The translations under genes were made by a program, and so were the position numbers. 64,000 nt of DNA from Polynucleobacter parvulilacunae (GTDB taxonomy: Bacteria; Pseudomonadota; Gammaproteobacteria; Burkholderiales; Burkholderiaceae): NCBI RefSeq assembly GCF_018881715.1, contig NZ_JACVPW010000001.1, positions 1 to 64,000 on the forward strand, in the 5' to 3' direction. Under the pieces are notes generated by a model, which was not told the origin of the DNA, ran no database searches, and saw nothing but the letters and a program-made list of their open reading frames with translations. Shown piece after piece: positions 36,713 through 47,141 of the stretch (the stretch's first letter is position 1; each line of letters begins with the position of its first letter).

Positions 36713-37363
36713 TTACTTCGCTACAACTTCTTCGACAGTAATATAGCGACGCGTAATACCTAAGCCTTGCAGGTAAGAAACTAATGCATCTAACTCAGTC
36801 TTGCCCTCTAATTCCTTAGGTGCGTTAGCGATATCCTCATCGGTATAAGGGACACCTAAGCGGCGCATGGCAACCATATGCGATTGAATAGATCCTGCGT
36901 CAGCAGCATTTTTTGCTAACCAAGGATATGCAGGCATATTGGACTCAGGCACAACATCACGAGGATTATTCAAGTGAATTTGATGCCAAGCATCTGAATA
37001 GCGCCCACCTACACGAGCTAAGTCTGGTCCAGTTCGCTTACTACCCCAGAGAAATGGATGATCAAAAACAGATTCACCAGCCAAAGAGTAAGGGCCATAA
37101 CGCTCCACTTCAGAACGTAGTGTACGAATCTGTTGAGAATGACAGCCAACGCATCCTTCGCGCTGATAGATATCGCGACCAGCTAAACGCAAAGCTGTGT
37201 ATGGAACAACGCCAGGACTAGGTTCAGTCGTAGTGTGTTGGAAAAAGAGCGGAACGATTTGAACTAAACCTGCAATCGACACAACTACGATCGTTGCAAT
37301 AATTAACCAACCAACGTTTTTCTCAAGCGTTCCGTGGGAAAAGAATTTATTTTCGCTAGACAT
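36713..37363 (-). CDS. ccoO: cbb3-type cytochrome c oxidase subunit II (mono-haem)
   Basis: '[70 protein letters not shown]'. Confidence 0.97.
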   Translation of the reverse strand: MSSENKFFSHGTLEKNVGWLIIATIVVVSIAGLVQIVPLFFQHTTTEPSPGVVPYTALRLAGRDIYQREGCVGCHSQQIRTLRSEVERYGPYSLAGESVFDHPFLWGSKRTGPDLARVGGRYSDAWHQIHLNNPRDVVPESNMPAYPWLAKNAADAGSIQSHMVAMRRLGVPYTDEDIANAPKELEGKTELDALVSYLQGLGITRRYITVEEVVAK

Positions 37364-37375
37364 TTTCTTCTCCTT

Positions 37376-38815
37376 TTAGTGTTCAGCAACGGCCATTGGA
37401 ATAGGCGCATTTACAAAAGTTTTACCTTGTACAGTTTTGAAGACGTTGAACGCCATCAAGAACATGCCACTCAGGTAGCACAAGCCGCCCATTAAACGAA
37501 TGACATAAAAAGGATAGGTTGCTTTAACAGACTCAACAAAGCTATATGTCAATGTTCCATCCGGCTCAAAAGCTCTCCACATCAAGCCTTGCATTACACC
37601 GGCAATCCACATTGCGGCAATGTATAAAACCACGCCGATAGTAGCAATCCAGAAATGCAATTCAATCCACTTAGTGCTGTACATTTCTTTTTGACCAACC
37701 AAACGCGGGATCAAGTAGTAGAGGGAGCCAATAGTAATCATGGCAACCCAACCCAAAGCACCAGAGTGAACGTGTCCAATGGTCCAGTCAGTGTAGTGAG
37801 ACAAGCTATTCACCGTCTTAATGGACATCATGGAACCTTCAAAGGTAGACATACCGTAGAAGGACAAAGCCACTACCAAGAATTTCAAGATTGGGTCACG
37901 GCGCAATTTATGCCATGCACCAGACAAAGTCATGATGCCGTTGATCATGCCGCCCCATGAAGGCGCTAACAAGATTAAAGAAAATACCGTACCAAGAGAC
38001 TGTGTCCAGTCTGGCAAAGAAGTGTGTTGCAAGTGGTGAGGACCCGCCCACATATAAGTAAAGTTCAAAGCCCAGAAGTGAACGATAGACAAACGATATG
38101 AGTAAATTGGGCGCTCAGCTTGCTTTGGAATGAAGTAGTACATCATGCCTAAGAAGCTGGTTGTCAAGAAGAAGCCAACAGCATTATGGCCATACCACCA
38201 CTGCACCATCGCATCTTGAACACCAGCATATGCAGAGTAAGACTTCCACATTGATGCAGGCATTTCCAAGTTATTAAAAATATGCAGAATAGCAATTGTC
38301 AGAATATATGCACCGAAAAACCAGTTAGAAACATAAATATGTTTCGTTTTACGCTTCATGATGGTTCCGAAGAACACCACTGCATAAGCTACCCAAACTA
38401 CAGTAATCAACAAATCGATTGGCCACTCTAGCTCGGCGTACTCTTTAGAAGTAGAGATGCCTAATGGCAAAGTCACAGCCGCCAAAACAATTACTGCTTG
38501 CCAACCCCAAAAGGTAAAGGCTGCTAGCTTGTCACAAAATAAGCGTGCTTGGCATGTGCGCTGCACAATGTAGTACGAAGTCGCAAATAGCGCAGACCCG
38601 CCAAAAGCAAAAATCACCGCATTGGTATGCAAGGGACGCAAACGACCATAGCTAAGCCAAGGAATATTAAAAGTGATTTCAGGCCAGATCAGCTGGGCTG
38701 CGAGGATAACTCCCACGAGCATGCCAACAATTCCCCAAAGCACAGTAACGATGGCAAATTGGCTGACAACCTTGTAATTGAAGGTATCTTGATTACTCCC
38801 CACGGTAAGTCCCAT
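37376..38815 (-). CDS. ccoN: cbb3-type cytochrome c oxidase subunit I
   Basis: Haem-copper oxidase motifs '[16 protein letters not shown]', '[27 protein letters not shown]', '[29 protein letters not shown]'; start MGLTVG at 38815 preferred (AGGAG RBS), ORF track gives 38848. Confidence 0.96.
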   Translation of the reverse strand: MGLTVGSNQDTFNYKVVSQFAIVTVLWGIVGMLVGVILAAQLIWPEITFNIPWLSYGRLRPLHTNAVIFAFGGSALFATSYYIVQRTCQARLFCDKLAAFTFWGWQAVIVLAAVTLPLGISTSKEYAELEWPIDLLITVVWVAYAVVFFGTIMKRKTKHIYVSNWFFGAYILTIAILHIFNNLEMPASMWKSYSAYAGVQDAMVQWWYGHNAVGFFLTTSFLGMMYYFIPKQAERPIYSYRLSIVHFWALNFTYMWAGPHHLQHTSLPDWTQSLGTVFSLILLAPSWGGMINGIMTLSGAWHKLRRDPILKFLVVALSFYGMSTFEGSMMSIKTVNSLSHYTDWTIGHVHSGALGWVAMITIGSLYYLIPRLVGQKEMYSTKWIELHFWIATIGVVLYIAAMWIAGVMQGLMWRAFEPDGTLTYSFVESVKATYPFYVIRLMGGLCYLSGMFLMAFNVFKTVQGKTFVNAPIPMAVAEH

Positions 38816-38868
38816 GGTTTCTCCTTTTTTGTGACCAAACAGCGACATAATCCAAATAGACTGGATTG

Positions 38869-38874
38869 ATTATC
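38869..38874 (-). promoter_or_regulatory. Putative -10 element (GATAAT) of the ccoN promoter
   Basis: Reverse complement reads tactttGATAATcaatcc; spacing to the FNR box fits a class II FNR promoter. Confidence 0.55.
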
Positions 38875-38896
38875 AAAGTAAGACTGACAAGGCAGT

Positions 38897-38910
38897 TTGA
38901 TCTACATCAA
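38897..38910 (-). promoter_or_regulatory. FNR box upstream of ccoN
   Basis: TTGAT-CTAC-ATCAA, perfect match to TTGAT-N4-ATCAA. Confidence 0.88.
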
Positions 38911-39005
38911 AAAGGGTGGGGCAAATTCAGGCTGTACTTTTAAGGTAAACCCTGGATTTCAATAGCCATTTAGATATCAGGCTAATATTGATAGTGTTTA
39001 CTAAC

Positions 39006-39161
39006 TTATTTGGGTTCTGGGGTGTCATCATCCATCAAAATCGCGTGACCAGGACCATCCAAATCATCAAATTGGCCACTTTTAATGGACCAACGCAAAA
39101 TCCAGACTAAGACGCCAACTAGGACCAGCGATAAAGGGATGAGAAGAAATAGACTTTCCAT
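39006..39161 (-). CDS. ccoS: cbb3 oxidase assembly protein CcoS (51 aa)
   Basis: Not in ORF track; MESLFLLIPLSLVLVGVLVWILRWSIKSGQFDDLDGPGHAILMDDDTPEPK*; 'SGQFDDLDGPGHAILMDDD' is the CcoS signature. Confidence 0.93.
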   Translation of the reverse strand: MESLFLLIPLSLVLVGVLVWILRWSIKSGQFDDLDGPGHAILMDDDTPEPK

Positions 39162-39170
39162 CCCTATAGT

Positions 39171-41612
39171 CTAAGCTTTTCGCAAACGCCAAGCATTCAA
39201 AGTGACGGCAAGCGAAGAAAGTGACATGCCAATACCAGCAACCCAAGGATTTACTAAACCCATCATTGCAGCAGGTATAGCCAATAAGTTATATGCCAAG
39301 GCCCACCATAAATTTTCCTTAATGATGGTTTGAGTCTTATCTGCTAAGCGTAAAGTTTTAGCCAGTGGTTCTAGCGAGACAGCCGTCAAAATTGCATCAG
39401 CTCCTGCAGCAGCCAGGGGTGCACCCGCACCAACGGCGATCGAGATATCGGCACGAGCAAGCAAAGGCGCATCATTCACGCCATCACCTATTGCCCAGAC
39501 AAAACGATTTTCTTTTTGCAGGCGCTCGATGTAATCATATTTTTCTTCAGGCGTGCATCCGCCTTGATAGTGGTCGATACCAACATGCTTAGCCCACCAT
39601 GCAACAGTGGCAAGATCATCGCCAGAAACTAAATGCACAGCAATGTTTCTGGACTTCACCACTTTTAAAAACTGCTCTAGTCCTGGCCTCGGAGTATCCA
39701 AGAAAACAAAACTGGCTATTAACCCTTGTGCATCTGCTAAATGCACTTGACCGTATTGCCCCAACTGAGCGCCCCGCTCTATACCCAGCCATGAGGCACT
39801 TCCCAAGCGATACGCGCCTGAACTTAAGCCTTTTCCCAACTGATTAATCACTGGCTCACTTAATAAGGGCAATGAAATATTCTCTACTTCAGCCGCCCGC
39901 ATCAAAGAAAGTGCAAGAGGATGTCTTTGCCCCGCCTCCAAGGCTGCAGCTAAAGCCAACGCATCTTCACGACGATAGCCTGCGCGTAAATTGATGATCT
40001 CTTGTAGCTCAGGCTGGCCCATGGTTAATGTGCCAGTTTTATCGAGCACTAAGTCGGTAGCTTTAACCAAGCCCTCCATCACATGACCACGGACGATGAG
40101 CAAACCCAATTTAGTGACGGCACCTTGTGCAGCTGCCATCGCAGTAGGAACTGCTAACGATAAAGCGCACGGGCAACTAGCAACCAATACAGAAACTAAA
40201 ACAGTCCAAGCACGGCCGGGGTCGAAGTATAACCAAAGAGCCGAAGAAGCAAACGCACCCAACAATAAGAAAGCAACAAAGTACGCCGTCCACTTTTCTG
40301 CAAGACCCACCATTACCGGCTTAGCTAGCAAGGCTTGATCTAATAAGGAGGCGATACCAGCAATACGCGTTGACTGACCTACTGCTTCAATTCTCATGAA
40401 TAATGGATTGAGAATGTTGTGTGTTCCCGCGTAAATGCGATCGCCAATCTTTTTTTCGACAGGCTTCGATTCACCGGTTAACAGGGACTCATCTAAAGCG
40501 CTAGCGTTCTCAATCAAGAACCCATCGGCCGGCACTACTTCACCAGGGGAAACGCGCAATACCTGACCTGGGTTGCAATTAACTACAGGCACGACTTCAA
40601 CCTCTTGTGAGGCCGGGTAGTTCAATGCGCGCTCACACGTTGCAGGCAATTGCTTTGCCAGAGCTTCTGCGCCACCTTGCGCATCTTGCCTTGCCAATAG
40701 CTCTACATATCTCGCCGCCAAGATAAACGCGACAAACATCGTGATGGAATCAAAATAACTATGGCCTGCGCCCGATATCAAATTGATGGTGCCTGCAATA
40801 AATGCCAAAGCAAGAGCCAAGGCAATGGGCACATCCATGCCCAACATATGCGTTTGCTTGAATGACTGAACGCTACGCCAAGCTGCCTGGAATATTGGTC
40901 CTGCTGAATACACCATCACTGGGACAGTCAAAGCCCAACTAGTCCATCCGAGAAGAATTTCAAACTCAGGAGTGATATCGGCACCGACATAAGTAGGCCA
41001 GGCATACATCATCACCTGCATCATGCCGAGCATAGCCACGCCTAGACGCAATAGAAGGCTACGTCTTTCCTTTTTAGCTAGATCTAAGGATTGAGATGGC
41101 TCAAATGGCCAGGCCTCATATCCAATACGCTCAATTTCAAAGAGCAATCTGGCTAGACTTGTTTTGTCTGGCGAAAAGCGCACCATCACTTTTTGGGTGA
41201 CATAGTTAATTTGTACATCTTGGACACCCGCGTTACGACGTAAGTGTTGTTCGCACAACCAAACACATGCCGCACATCGAATTTTCTCTAAACGTAGAGT
41301 TGTCTCAAGATCACCAGTCTCACCATGAGGACGAGTAAAGCGACCTCGTAATGATGGATCATCATAAGGCTTCAGTTTTTCAGGAATTTCATTACTAGCA
41401 AGATAGGCTGCAGGCTTGTCGCCAGTCTGTGAGCGTCTGGCATAAAAGACTTCTAGACCTTCACCATGAATTGTTTGCGCAATCGCCATACAGCCCGGAC
41501 AACAAAATGCTCGGGGCTCACCGCCTAATTTCGCCTCGATTAATTCACCCGGGAGAATCTTGCTCGAGCAGTGATAGCAAGCTAAAGAATGTTTCTGATC
41601 CATCTCATTCAT
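39171..41612 (-). CDS. ccoI: Heavy-metal translocating P1B-type ATPase (CcoI/FixI, Cu export for cbb3)
   Basis: 'CYHCSSKIL', 'CAACVWLCE', 'SCPCALSLAVPTA', 'DKTGTLT', 'GDGVNDAPLLARADISIAVG'. Confidence 0.95.
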   Translation of the reverse strand: MNEMDQKHSLACYHCSSKILPGELIEAKLGGEPRAFCCPGCMAIAQTIHGEGLEVFYARRSQTGDKPAAYLASNEIPEKLKPYDDPSLRGRFTRPHGETGDLETTLRLEKIRCAACVWLCEQHLRRNAGVQDVQINYVTQKVMVRFSPDKTSLARLLFEIERIGYEAWPFEPSQSLDLAKKERRSLLLRLGVAMLGMMQVMMYAWPTYVGADITPEFEILLGWTSWALTVPVMVYSAGPIFQAAWRSVQSFKQTHMLGMDVPIALALALAFIAGTINLISGAGHSYFDSITMFVAFILAARYVELLARQDAQGGAEALAKQLPATCERALNYPASQEVEVVPVVNCNPGQVLRVSPGEVVPADGFLIENASALDESLLTGESKPVEKKIGDRIYAGTHNILNPLFMRIEAVGQSTRIAGIASLLDQALLAKPVMVGLAEKWTAYFVAFLLLGAFASSALWLYFDPGRAWTVLVSVLVASCPCALSLAVPTAMAAAQGAVTKLGLLIVRGHVMEGLVKATDLVLDKTGTLTMGQPELQEIINLRAGYRREDALALAAALEAGQRHPLALSLMRAAEVENISLPLLSEPVINQLGKGLSSGAYRLGSASWLGIERGAQLGQYGQVHLADAQGLIASFVFLDTPRPGLEQFLKVVKSRNIAVHLVSGDDLATVAWWAKHVGIDHYQGGCTPEEKYDYIERLQKENRFVWAIGDGVNDAPLLARADISIAVGAGAPLAAAGADAILTAVSLEPLAKTLRLADKTQTIIKENLWWALAYNLLAIPAAMMGLVNPWVAGIGMSLSSLAVTLNAWRLRKA

Positions 41613-42854
41613 TTAATTACTAGCAGACACTTTACTGCCCCAGCCCCTGCGACGCTCGTAAATGACAAATAGCACTCCCCATACCACTATGGCGGCATAA
41701 GCCCATACCCATGCCACTCGTGAAGTTTGGGAACCTGAGATGTCCAAGACAAAACCAAAAATAGCTGGGCCCAATAATCCTCCACCAAACCCCATTAATG
41801 AGTGCAAGCCCATCGCTGCACCTTTGATATTTTCTTGCGCGCTTATCACCAAGCCTGCAGTGAGCGTTGAAGAATCTGCCATGATGAATATGGCATGTCC
41901 GATAGCTAGAGCAACAATCAGCCACCAAGAGTGGCCTGTTGAGCAAGCAAATGCAACACCTAAAACCGCGCTTGCCAACATCACAATACACACCCATTTT
42001 TGACGCCCAATTCTTAAAGCAATTTCATTACCCAAAATTGAAGAAGGTACGCCAAAGAAATTAATCACCCCAGCTAAAGTCGTAGCTGTTAGCAAAAAAT
42101 CTTCGCCGGAAGCAACTGCGCAAAAACCAAAGAAAGCAACAATCCAGCTTCTGGAGGCAAAGAGCTCTAGTGTGTGAGCGGTATATCCAAAAATAAATCC
42201 CGCGGCATTTTTGTCCTGCAAAACCAATTTCCACTTACCCACCGGGAAGATGTCATGCAGGCGAATATTGATTGGCCCCTTCCACTTCTCATGCCGTAAA
42301 GCCGGGATCAATAGCAAGACAATCAGAAATGCACAAAATGGCCCTAAGGCAATCAGACCAAATACATGCCGCCATCCAAACGCATTCAAAATCCAGCCAG
42401 AGCATAAGTAAGAAAAGCCCGTGCCGATGCCGAAAAAAGCGGTATAGAACGCAATGTGTCTTGTTAACTCACCAGACCGAATGCGATCAGACAAAATTTT
42501 GAGCCCAGGCATATAAGTCCCAGCAAGGCCAGCACCATTTAAAGCCATAAAGAAGAGCGCCGTCCAAAAGTTATAAGCCAATAAGCTCATACCCAAAAGA
42601 CCACATGTAGCAGTGAGGCCACCTATTAAATAGACTTTACGAGCATCAACTCGGTCAGTTAATGCAGTAGCTAAAGGCACAGCAAGCATGTAACCAAAGA
42701 AAAATGCGCTGGCGATCAAACCCGATTGCAAATTACTCAAATGCCACTCTTCTTGCAACGTAGTTAAGACAACTGCGTAACAAGCAAAGCCCAATAAAGC
42801 ACAGGTTTGTGCCATGAGCATGAGAGGGGTGTAGCCAACAGTACGAAAGCGCAT
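41613..42854 (-). CDS. MFS transporter
   Basis: About 12 TM; 'GYMLAVPLATALTDRVDARKVYLIGGL'; abuts ccoI with no gap. Confidence 0.9.
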   Translation of the reverse strand: MRFRTVGYTPLMLMAQTCALLGFACYAVVLTTLQEEWHLSNLQSGLIASAFFFGYMLAVPLATALTDRVDARKVYLIGGLTATCGLLGMSLLAYNFWTALFFMALNGAGLAGTYMPGLKILSDRIRSGELTRHIAFYTAFFGIGTGFSYLCSGWILNAFGWRHVFGLIALGPFCAFLIVLLLIPALRHEKWKGPINIRLHDIFPVGKWKLVLQDKNAAGFIFGYTAHTLELFASRSWIVAFFGFCAVASGEDFLLTATTLAGVINFFGVPSSILGNEIALRIGRQKWVCIVMLASAVLGVAFACSTGHSWWLIVALAIGHAIFIMADSSTLTAGLVISAQENIKGAAMGLHSLMGFGGGLLGPAIFGFVLDISGSQTSRVAWVWAYAAIVVWGVLFVIYERRRGWGSKVSASN

Positions 42855-42939
42855 AAGTAGTCAGTAGAAACGTGAATCCATTCTACTCGCCCAAAGGTGG
42901 TCAGACCCGCTACACTAATAGAAAAAAGACGGAGACACC

Positions 42940-43923
42940 ATGAAAAGCAATTCTTTGGCAGTTCACTTATTGCAGATCGGGGCTAGCCTATTCCTTGGCT
43001 TTGCAAGCCCCCTAGTTATTGCCGATAACTATCCCTCTAAACCCATCAAAGCAATTGTTCCCTTTGCCCCCGGAAGTACAACCGATCAAATTGGACGTGC
43101 TTTTGCAGCCAAAATGTCAGAGTCCTTGGGCCAACCCGTTGTTATCGAAAATCGCCCCGGAGCAAACGGCCTCATTGGCGCAGATTTTGTAGCTAAGGCC
43201 CCCGCAGATGGATACACGATTTTAATTGGCACAAACAGCACTAACGCTGCTCTAAAAAGCTTGGTCAAAAATTTGCCTTATAACCAAGATACCGCTTTTA
43301 CGCCGATTGGATTTTTTGGTTCAGCTCCATTAATCGTTGCTATTAATAATGATGTACCCGCCAAATCTCTGAATGGATTTGTATCTCTGGCAAAAGCCAA
43401 TCCAGGAAAAATGACGTTTGCTTATGCGAGTACGTCGCAACGCGTTTCTTCTGAAATGTTGGCAAGCTTTGCTGACATCAAAATGATTGGCGTTTCATAC
43501 AAGAGCGGACCCAATGCGATGACAGATTTGATTGGCGGACAAGTCAATATGTTTACGTCAGACTTTGGCGTTTCATTACCGCAGGTGCAGGCCGGTAAGA
43601 TTCGCGGCCTTGCCGTCACTTCATTGAAGCGCTCACCGGTTATTCCAGAATTGCCTACCGTGAATGAAGCTTTAGGCATCAAAGGCTACGAACTGATTGC
43701 CTTCTTTGCGGCGTTTGGACCTGCAGGCATGCCCAAAGATGCCATTCTTAAACTGAATCAAGCCATTAACAATGCTGCTAAATCAAAAGATTTGGTTGAA
43801 AGACTCTCTGCAAATGGTTTTGAAACTCAACCGGGAACGCCTGAGGCTCTTGGTCAAAAAATCAAACTAGAAACTGCTAAGTGGGCAAAAGCCATTAAAG
43901 AAGCGGGGATGGAGCCAGAATAA
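42940..43923 (+). CDS. Bug family (TTT) substrate-binding protein
   Basis: 'YPSKPIKAIVPFAPGSTTDQIGRAFAAKMSESLGQPVVIENRPGANGLIGADFVAKAPADGYT'. Confidence 0.95.
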   Translation: MKSNSLAVHLLQIGASLFLGFASPLVIADNYPSKPIKAIVPFAPGSTTDQIGRAFAAKMSESLGQPVVIENRPGANGLIGADFVAKAPADGYTILIGTNSTNAALKSLVKNLPYNQDTAFTPIGFFGSAPLIVAINNDVPAKSLNGFVSLAKANPGKMTFAYASTSQRVSSEMLASFADIKMIGVSYKSGPNAMTDLIGGQVNMFTSDFGVSLPQVQAGKIRGLAVTSLKRSPVIPELPTVNEALGIKGYELIAFFAAFGPAGMPKDAILKLNQAINNAAKSKDLVERLSANGFETQPGTPEALGQKIKLETAKWAKAIKEAGMEPE

Positions 43924-43933
43924 TTCAGCCGAC

Positions 43934-44689
43934 TTATTGCTGACTAATGTTGGGAGAATCTTGGAAACCACTAGAGCGGTAAGTGAGAACTAAAGTATCG
44001 CGATAGCCATACTTTGCCAAAGGTTGAATCGGCGTAGATTCATGAATCATGCGCTGATCATTCATCAGCAATAGTGACCAAGGTTGCGTAAGGGTAAAGC
44101 GCAGACCTGCAGAACCAGAAGCATCAAAAATTCTGGTCTCGCCACCCTTAATACCAGATCGATCCAATAAGAAGACTGCCACAAAATCAACGCCATCTCG
44201 ATGAGCGCCTTCAGGTGTGGGTCGTCCGATACCGTCAGTAGTATCTATCCGAAATTGATGGGCTTCCACAAACCAAGTATTGACAGGTTTAAGTCCATTC
44301 AAAATATGGGCAAGTCCAAGTAAGACAGATTGCCAGGCTGGATTGCTTAATAGCTCACCCTGAATAGGTTCAAACCAACGTTCAATACCACCATGCAGTG
44401 CGTTGTAATCCAGTGACTGCCAGTGGGCACGATGGGGAACCAAAGAAAGATCGTCGCCCTTGATCTGATAACTGGCATGACGACGGAAACGATAGCGACC
44501 GCCGTCCTTTAAATAAGGGTCACGCGGTAAATTACCCCAGAACTGATTGAGGTCCTGAAGGCTAGATAGCGCAACATGACTAAATTCTGCAACGGTTTCA
44601 GCAGAGACTACCGCATAACCATCATTACGCAAAGCCTCATCAATCTGCTTTAGGGGAGTCAGTGGAGGCGCAAGGCCGACAGTTGTCAT
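43934..44689 (-). CDS. 2OG-Fe dioxygenase family protein
   Basis: 'RPTPEGAHRDGVDFVAVFLLDRSGIKGGETRIFDASG...SLLLMNDQRMIHESTPI': HxD...H with ferritin-like spacing. Confidence 0.85.
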   Translation of the reverse strand: MTTVGLAPPLTPLKQIDEALRNDGYAVVSAETVAEFSHVALSSLQDLNQFWGNLPRDPYLKDGGRYRFRRHASYQIKGDDLSLVPHRAHWQSLDYNALHGGIERWFEPIQGELLSNPAWQSVLLGLAHILNGLKPVNTWFVEAHQFRIDTTDGIGRPTPEGAHRDGVDFVAVFLLDRSGIKGGETRIFDASGSAGLRFTLTQPWSLLLMNDQRMIHESTPIQPLAKYGYRDTLVLTYRSSGFQDSPNISQQ

Positions 44690-44747
44690 GAGTCTATTTT
44701 AGGCGATACCGCAGAACTTGGCTTACTCGTTGGTGTACTCGACCGAG

Positions 44748-45713
44748 TTAATCCAGCTGAGCACCAGACGCCTTCACAATCTTTGCCCACTTTGCTAGCT
44801 CATCTTTTAATAAAGAACCTAATTTATTTGTTGGTACCGGAGCAAGATCCAAACCTTGTGCAATTAACTTGTCTCGCACGTCCGCTTTAGACATGGTCTT
44901 ATCCATAGCCGTCTGAACCTTCTTCACAACTTCTGCATTGACACCAATGGGGGCAAAGATCGCTACCCAGACTTCACCCACACAATCAGGATAAGTTTCT
45001 GCAATAGTTGGAATTTCTGGGGCAGCGCTAGATCTCTTTGCAGAGCTAATGGCGATAGCCTGTAACTTTCCTGCCTTAATGTAATTCAGCGCCGATGGCA
45101 AGCTGGCAAATGCCAAAGGCACTTGACCACCCAAGACATCATTGATCGCCGGAGCTACGCCCTTATAGGGAATATGCTGCATATCAATGCCGGCACTAGC
45201 GTTTAGCATCGCGCCTAGTAAGTGACTGATAGTGCCATTACCAGCCGATGCATAAGACAGCTCACCTGGCTTCTTCTTGGCCGCTGCCACAACATCTGCG
45301 AGTGTTTTGTATGGTGAACCCGGCGGAGAAACGAATACATAAGGTGTGGCGCCAATGTAATACAAAGGCACAAAATCATTCACCGGATCAAAGCCAGGAT
45401 TTTTATACAGAGAAGGATTAATCGCTTGCGCACTATTAATCGTCAGCAATAAGGTGTACCCATCCTTTGATGAACGGGCAACGCTTTGTGTACCAATATT
45501 ACCGCCAGCTCCAGGCCTATTTTCCACCACAACGGAGGCGCCAATAGACTCGCCAAATGCAGGCGCAATGAGACGCCCAACAATGTCATTCGTGCCGCCT
45601 GCCGCTTGTGGAACCACTAGGGATATTGGCTTATTTGGATATGCTTGCGCCTGAACCCCGGCAGATAACATCAGACCCAAAGCTAGCAAGAGATGGTGCA
45701 TATGCCTGCTCAT
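44748..45713 (-). CDS. Bug family (TTT) substrate-binding protein
   Basis: 'YPNKPISLVVPQAAGGTNDIVGRLIAPAFGESIGASVVVENRPGAGGNIGTQSVARSSKDGYT'. Confidence 0.95.
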   Translation of the reverse strand: MSRHMHHLLLALGLMLSAGVQAQAYPNKPISLVVPQAAGGTNDIVGRLIAPAFGESIGASVVVENRPGAGGNIGTQSVARSSKDGYTLLLTINSAQAINPSLYKNPGFDPVNDFVPLYYIGATPYVFVSPPGSPYKTLADVVAAAKKKPGELSYASAGNGTISHLLGAMLNASAGIDMQHIPYKGVAPAINDVLGGQVPLAFASLPSALNYIKAGKLQAIAISSAKRSSAAPEIPTIAETYPDCVGEVWVAIFAPIGVNAEVVKKVQTAMDKTMSKADVRDKLIAQGLDLAPVPTNKLGSLLKDELAKWAKIVKASGAQLD

Positions 45714-45725
45714 ATATTGACCTTT

Positions 45726-47051
45726 TTAGCGAACCAGATTTAAACGGTGACGAACTTCGCCCACATGTCCCTTGAGGTCATATAGCTCCTTAGCATCCAA
45801 CATGGATACCTTAATGTTTCCAACTCGTCTTTCAATATCCTCAAGGTCTTTGAAGTTTCTCTCTTTTAGAGCGGGGTTTTGAGCATTTCTCTCGATCACT
45901 TTGAGCTCCTCATAAACCTGCGCCAACTTTAGCCGTAAGAAGAAATTCTTAGCCGATGGAATGTAGGTAAACAATGGGATCAAAATTACCAACAAAGGAA
46001 TCACAATCTTCACAAAACGTCCCGCCCAAACTGCAGTCCAGAATGGTAGGTGGCGATGTAAGAAGGAAGGACCATCTTTTAAATAGATTTCAGCATCAAC
46101 ATGCAAAGGAAAATCTAAGCCAGAACTAGAGGGAAACTCACCTACTTTTTGCAAGCGGGAATAAGATTTCAAGATATCGTACGAAGCACCGAGCAAGAGT
46201 GAGACCAATGCTGGACTTACATCGTCATGAGCTACCAAAGTAGCAGTAGCAGCCATTACTTGAATATCCTGACGTGGCTGATCATGTTGAATACTTAATA
46301 GACCCCTAGGTACGGTGACCTTAGATAAATAAGTCAGGTTTCGAGTGTATGCATCTGCCTGGCCAAAATCCATCAATCGAATGCCGGGAATAGAGTAAAA
46401 CTTTCTCAAAATAGGCGCCTCTGCGGCCGCAACAATAAATACCGCATCTAATTCACCATTACTTAACTTTGCTATGGCTTCATCAGGCTTTAACTTCTCC
46501 GCGCCAATCTCTTTGTCCGTAATGCCGCTAGTCTGCAATAAATTCTGAGCCAGAACTAATGTACCGCTCCCTTCATTACCAATAGATACACGTTTACCTT
46601 TTAACTGACTCAGTATCGTGAGTTGGCCAGCATTATTTTTGAAAGCACCATCTCGATACCAGACCCAAATCGGCTCATAAAACATTCCCGCTATTGATAC
46701 CAAATTTGGGTATTCGTCAACATTAGCAACCCCACCCTGCACCATTGCAAAACCTACCCCAGATTGAGGATCATTCAAAAGCTTCAAGTTATCCAAAGTT
46801 CCACCGGTAGAACGCACCTGAAGATCCACGCCATCCTTAGATACCTCCGCCTTTAACCGCTCTCCGAACTGGTAGTAAAGCCCGGTAGGAAAACCTGTGG
46901 CCATTTCTATTGACTTTGGAGGGGGTGGAACCAAAATCCATAGAACACCAAAGAGGATAGTTAACACGGCGAAAAAGGCCACAACCAAAGCAATGGGATT
47001 GTAAATTTGTTTTTTGATGAAGTTCATGAAAGTCTCTATTGTTTTTTGCAT
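45726..47051 (-). CDS. TAXI-family solute-binding protein tethered by N- and C-terminal TM helices
   Basis: '[25 protein letters not shown]...[21 protein letters not shown]' TAXI pattern; TM1 '[21 protein letters not shown]', TM2 '[15 protein letters not shown]', then a cytosolic charged helical tail. Confidence 0.88.
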   Translation of the reverse strand: MQKTIETFMNFIKKQIYNPIALVVAFFAVLTILFGVLWILVPPPPKSIEMATGFPTGLYYQFGERLKAEVSKDGVDLQVRSTGGTLDNLKLLNDPQSGVGFAMVQGGVANVDEYPNLVSIAGMFYEPIWVWYRDGAFKNNAGQLTILSQLKGKRVSIGNEGSGTLVLAQNLLQTSGITDKEIGAEKLKPDEAIAKLSNGELDAVFIVAAAEAPILRKFYSIPGIRLMDFGQADAYTRNLTYLSKVTVPRGLLSIQHDQPRQDIQVMAATATLVAHDDVSPALVSLLLGASYDILKSYSRLQKVGEFPSSSGLDFPLHVDAEIYLKDGPSFLHRHLPFWTAVWAGRFVKIVIPLLVILIPLFTYIPSAKNFFLRLKLAQVYEELKVIERNAQNPALKERNFKDLEDIERRVGNIKVSMLDAKELYDLKGHVGEVRHRLNLVR

Positions 47052-47141
47052 TATGCCCCGAGCATAGCGTTTGGAAAAGGTTTCAAAACCAGACGTCTAA
47101 ATCGAGATAAGATGGGGCTTTTAGATGCCTCAAAGGTCATT

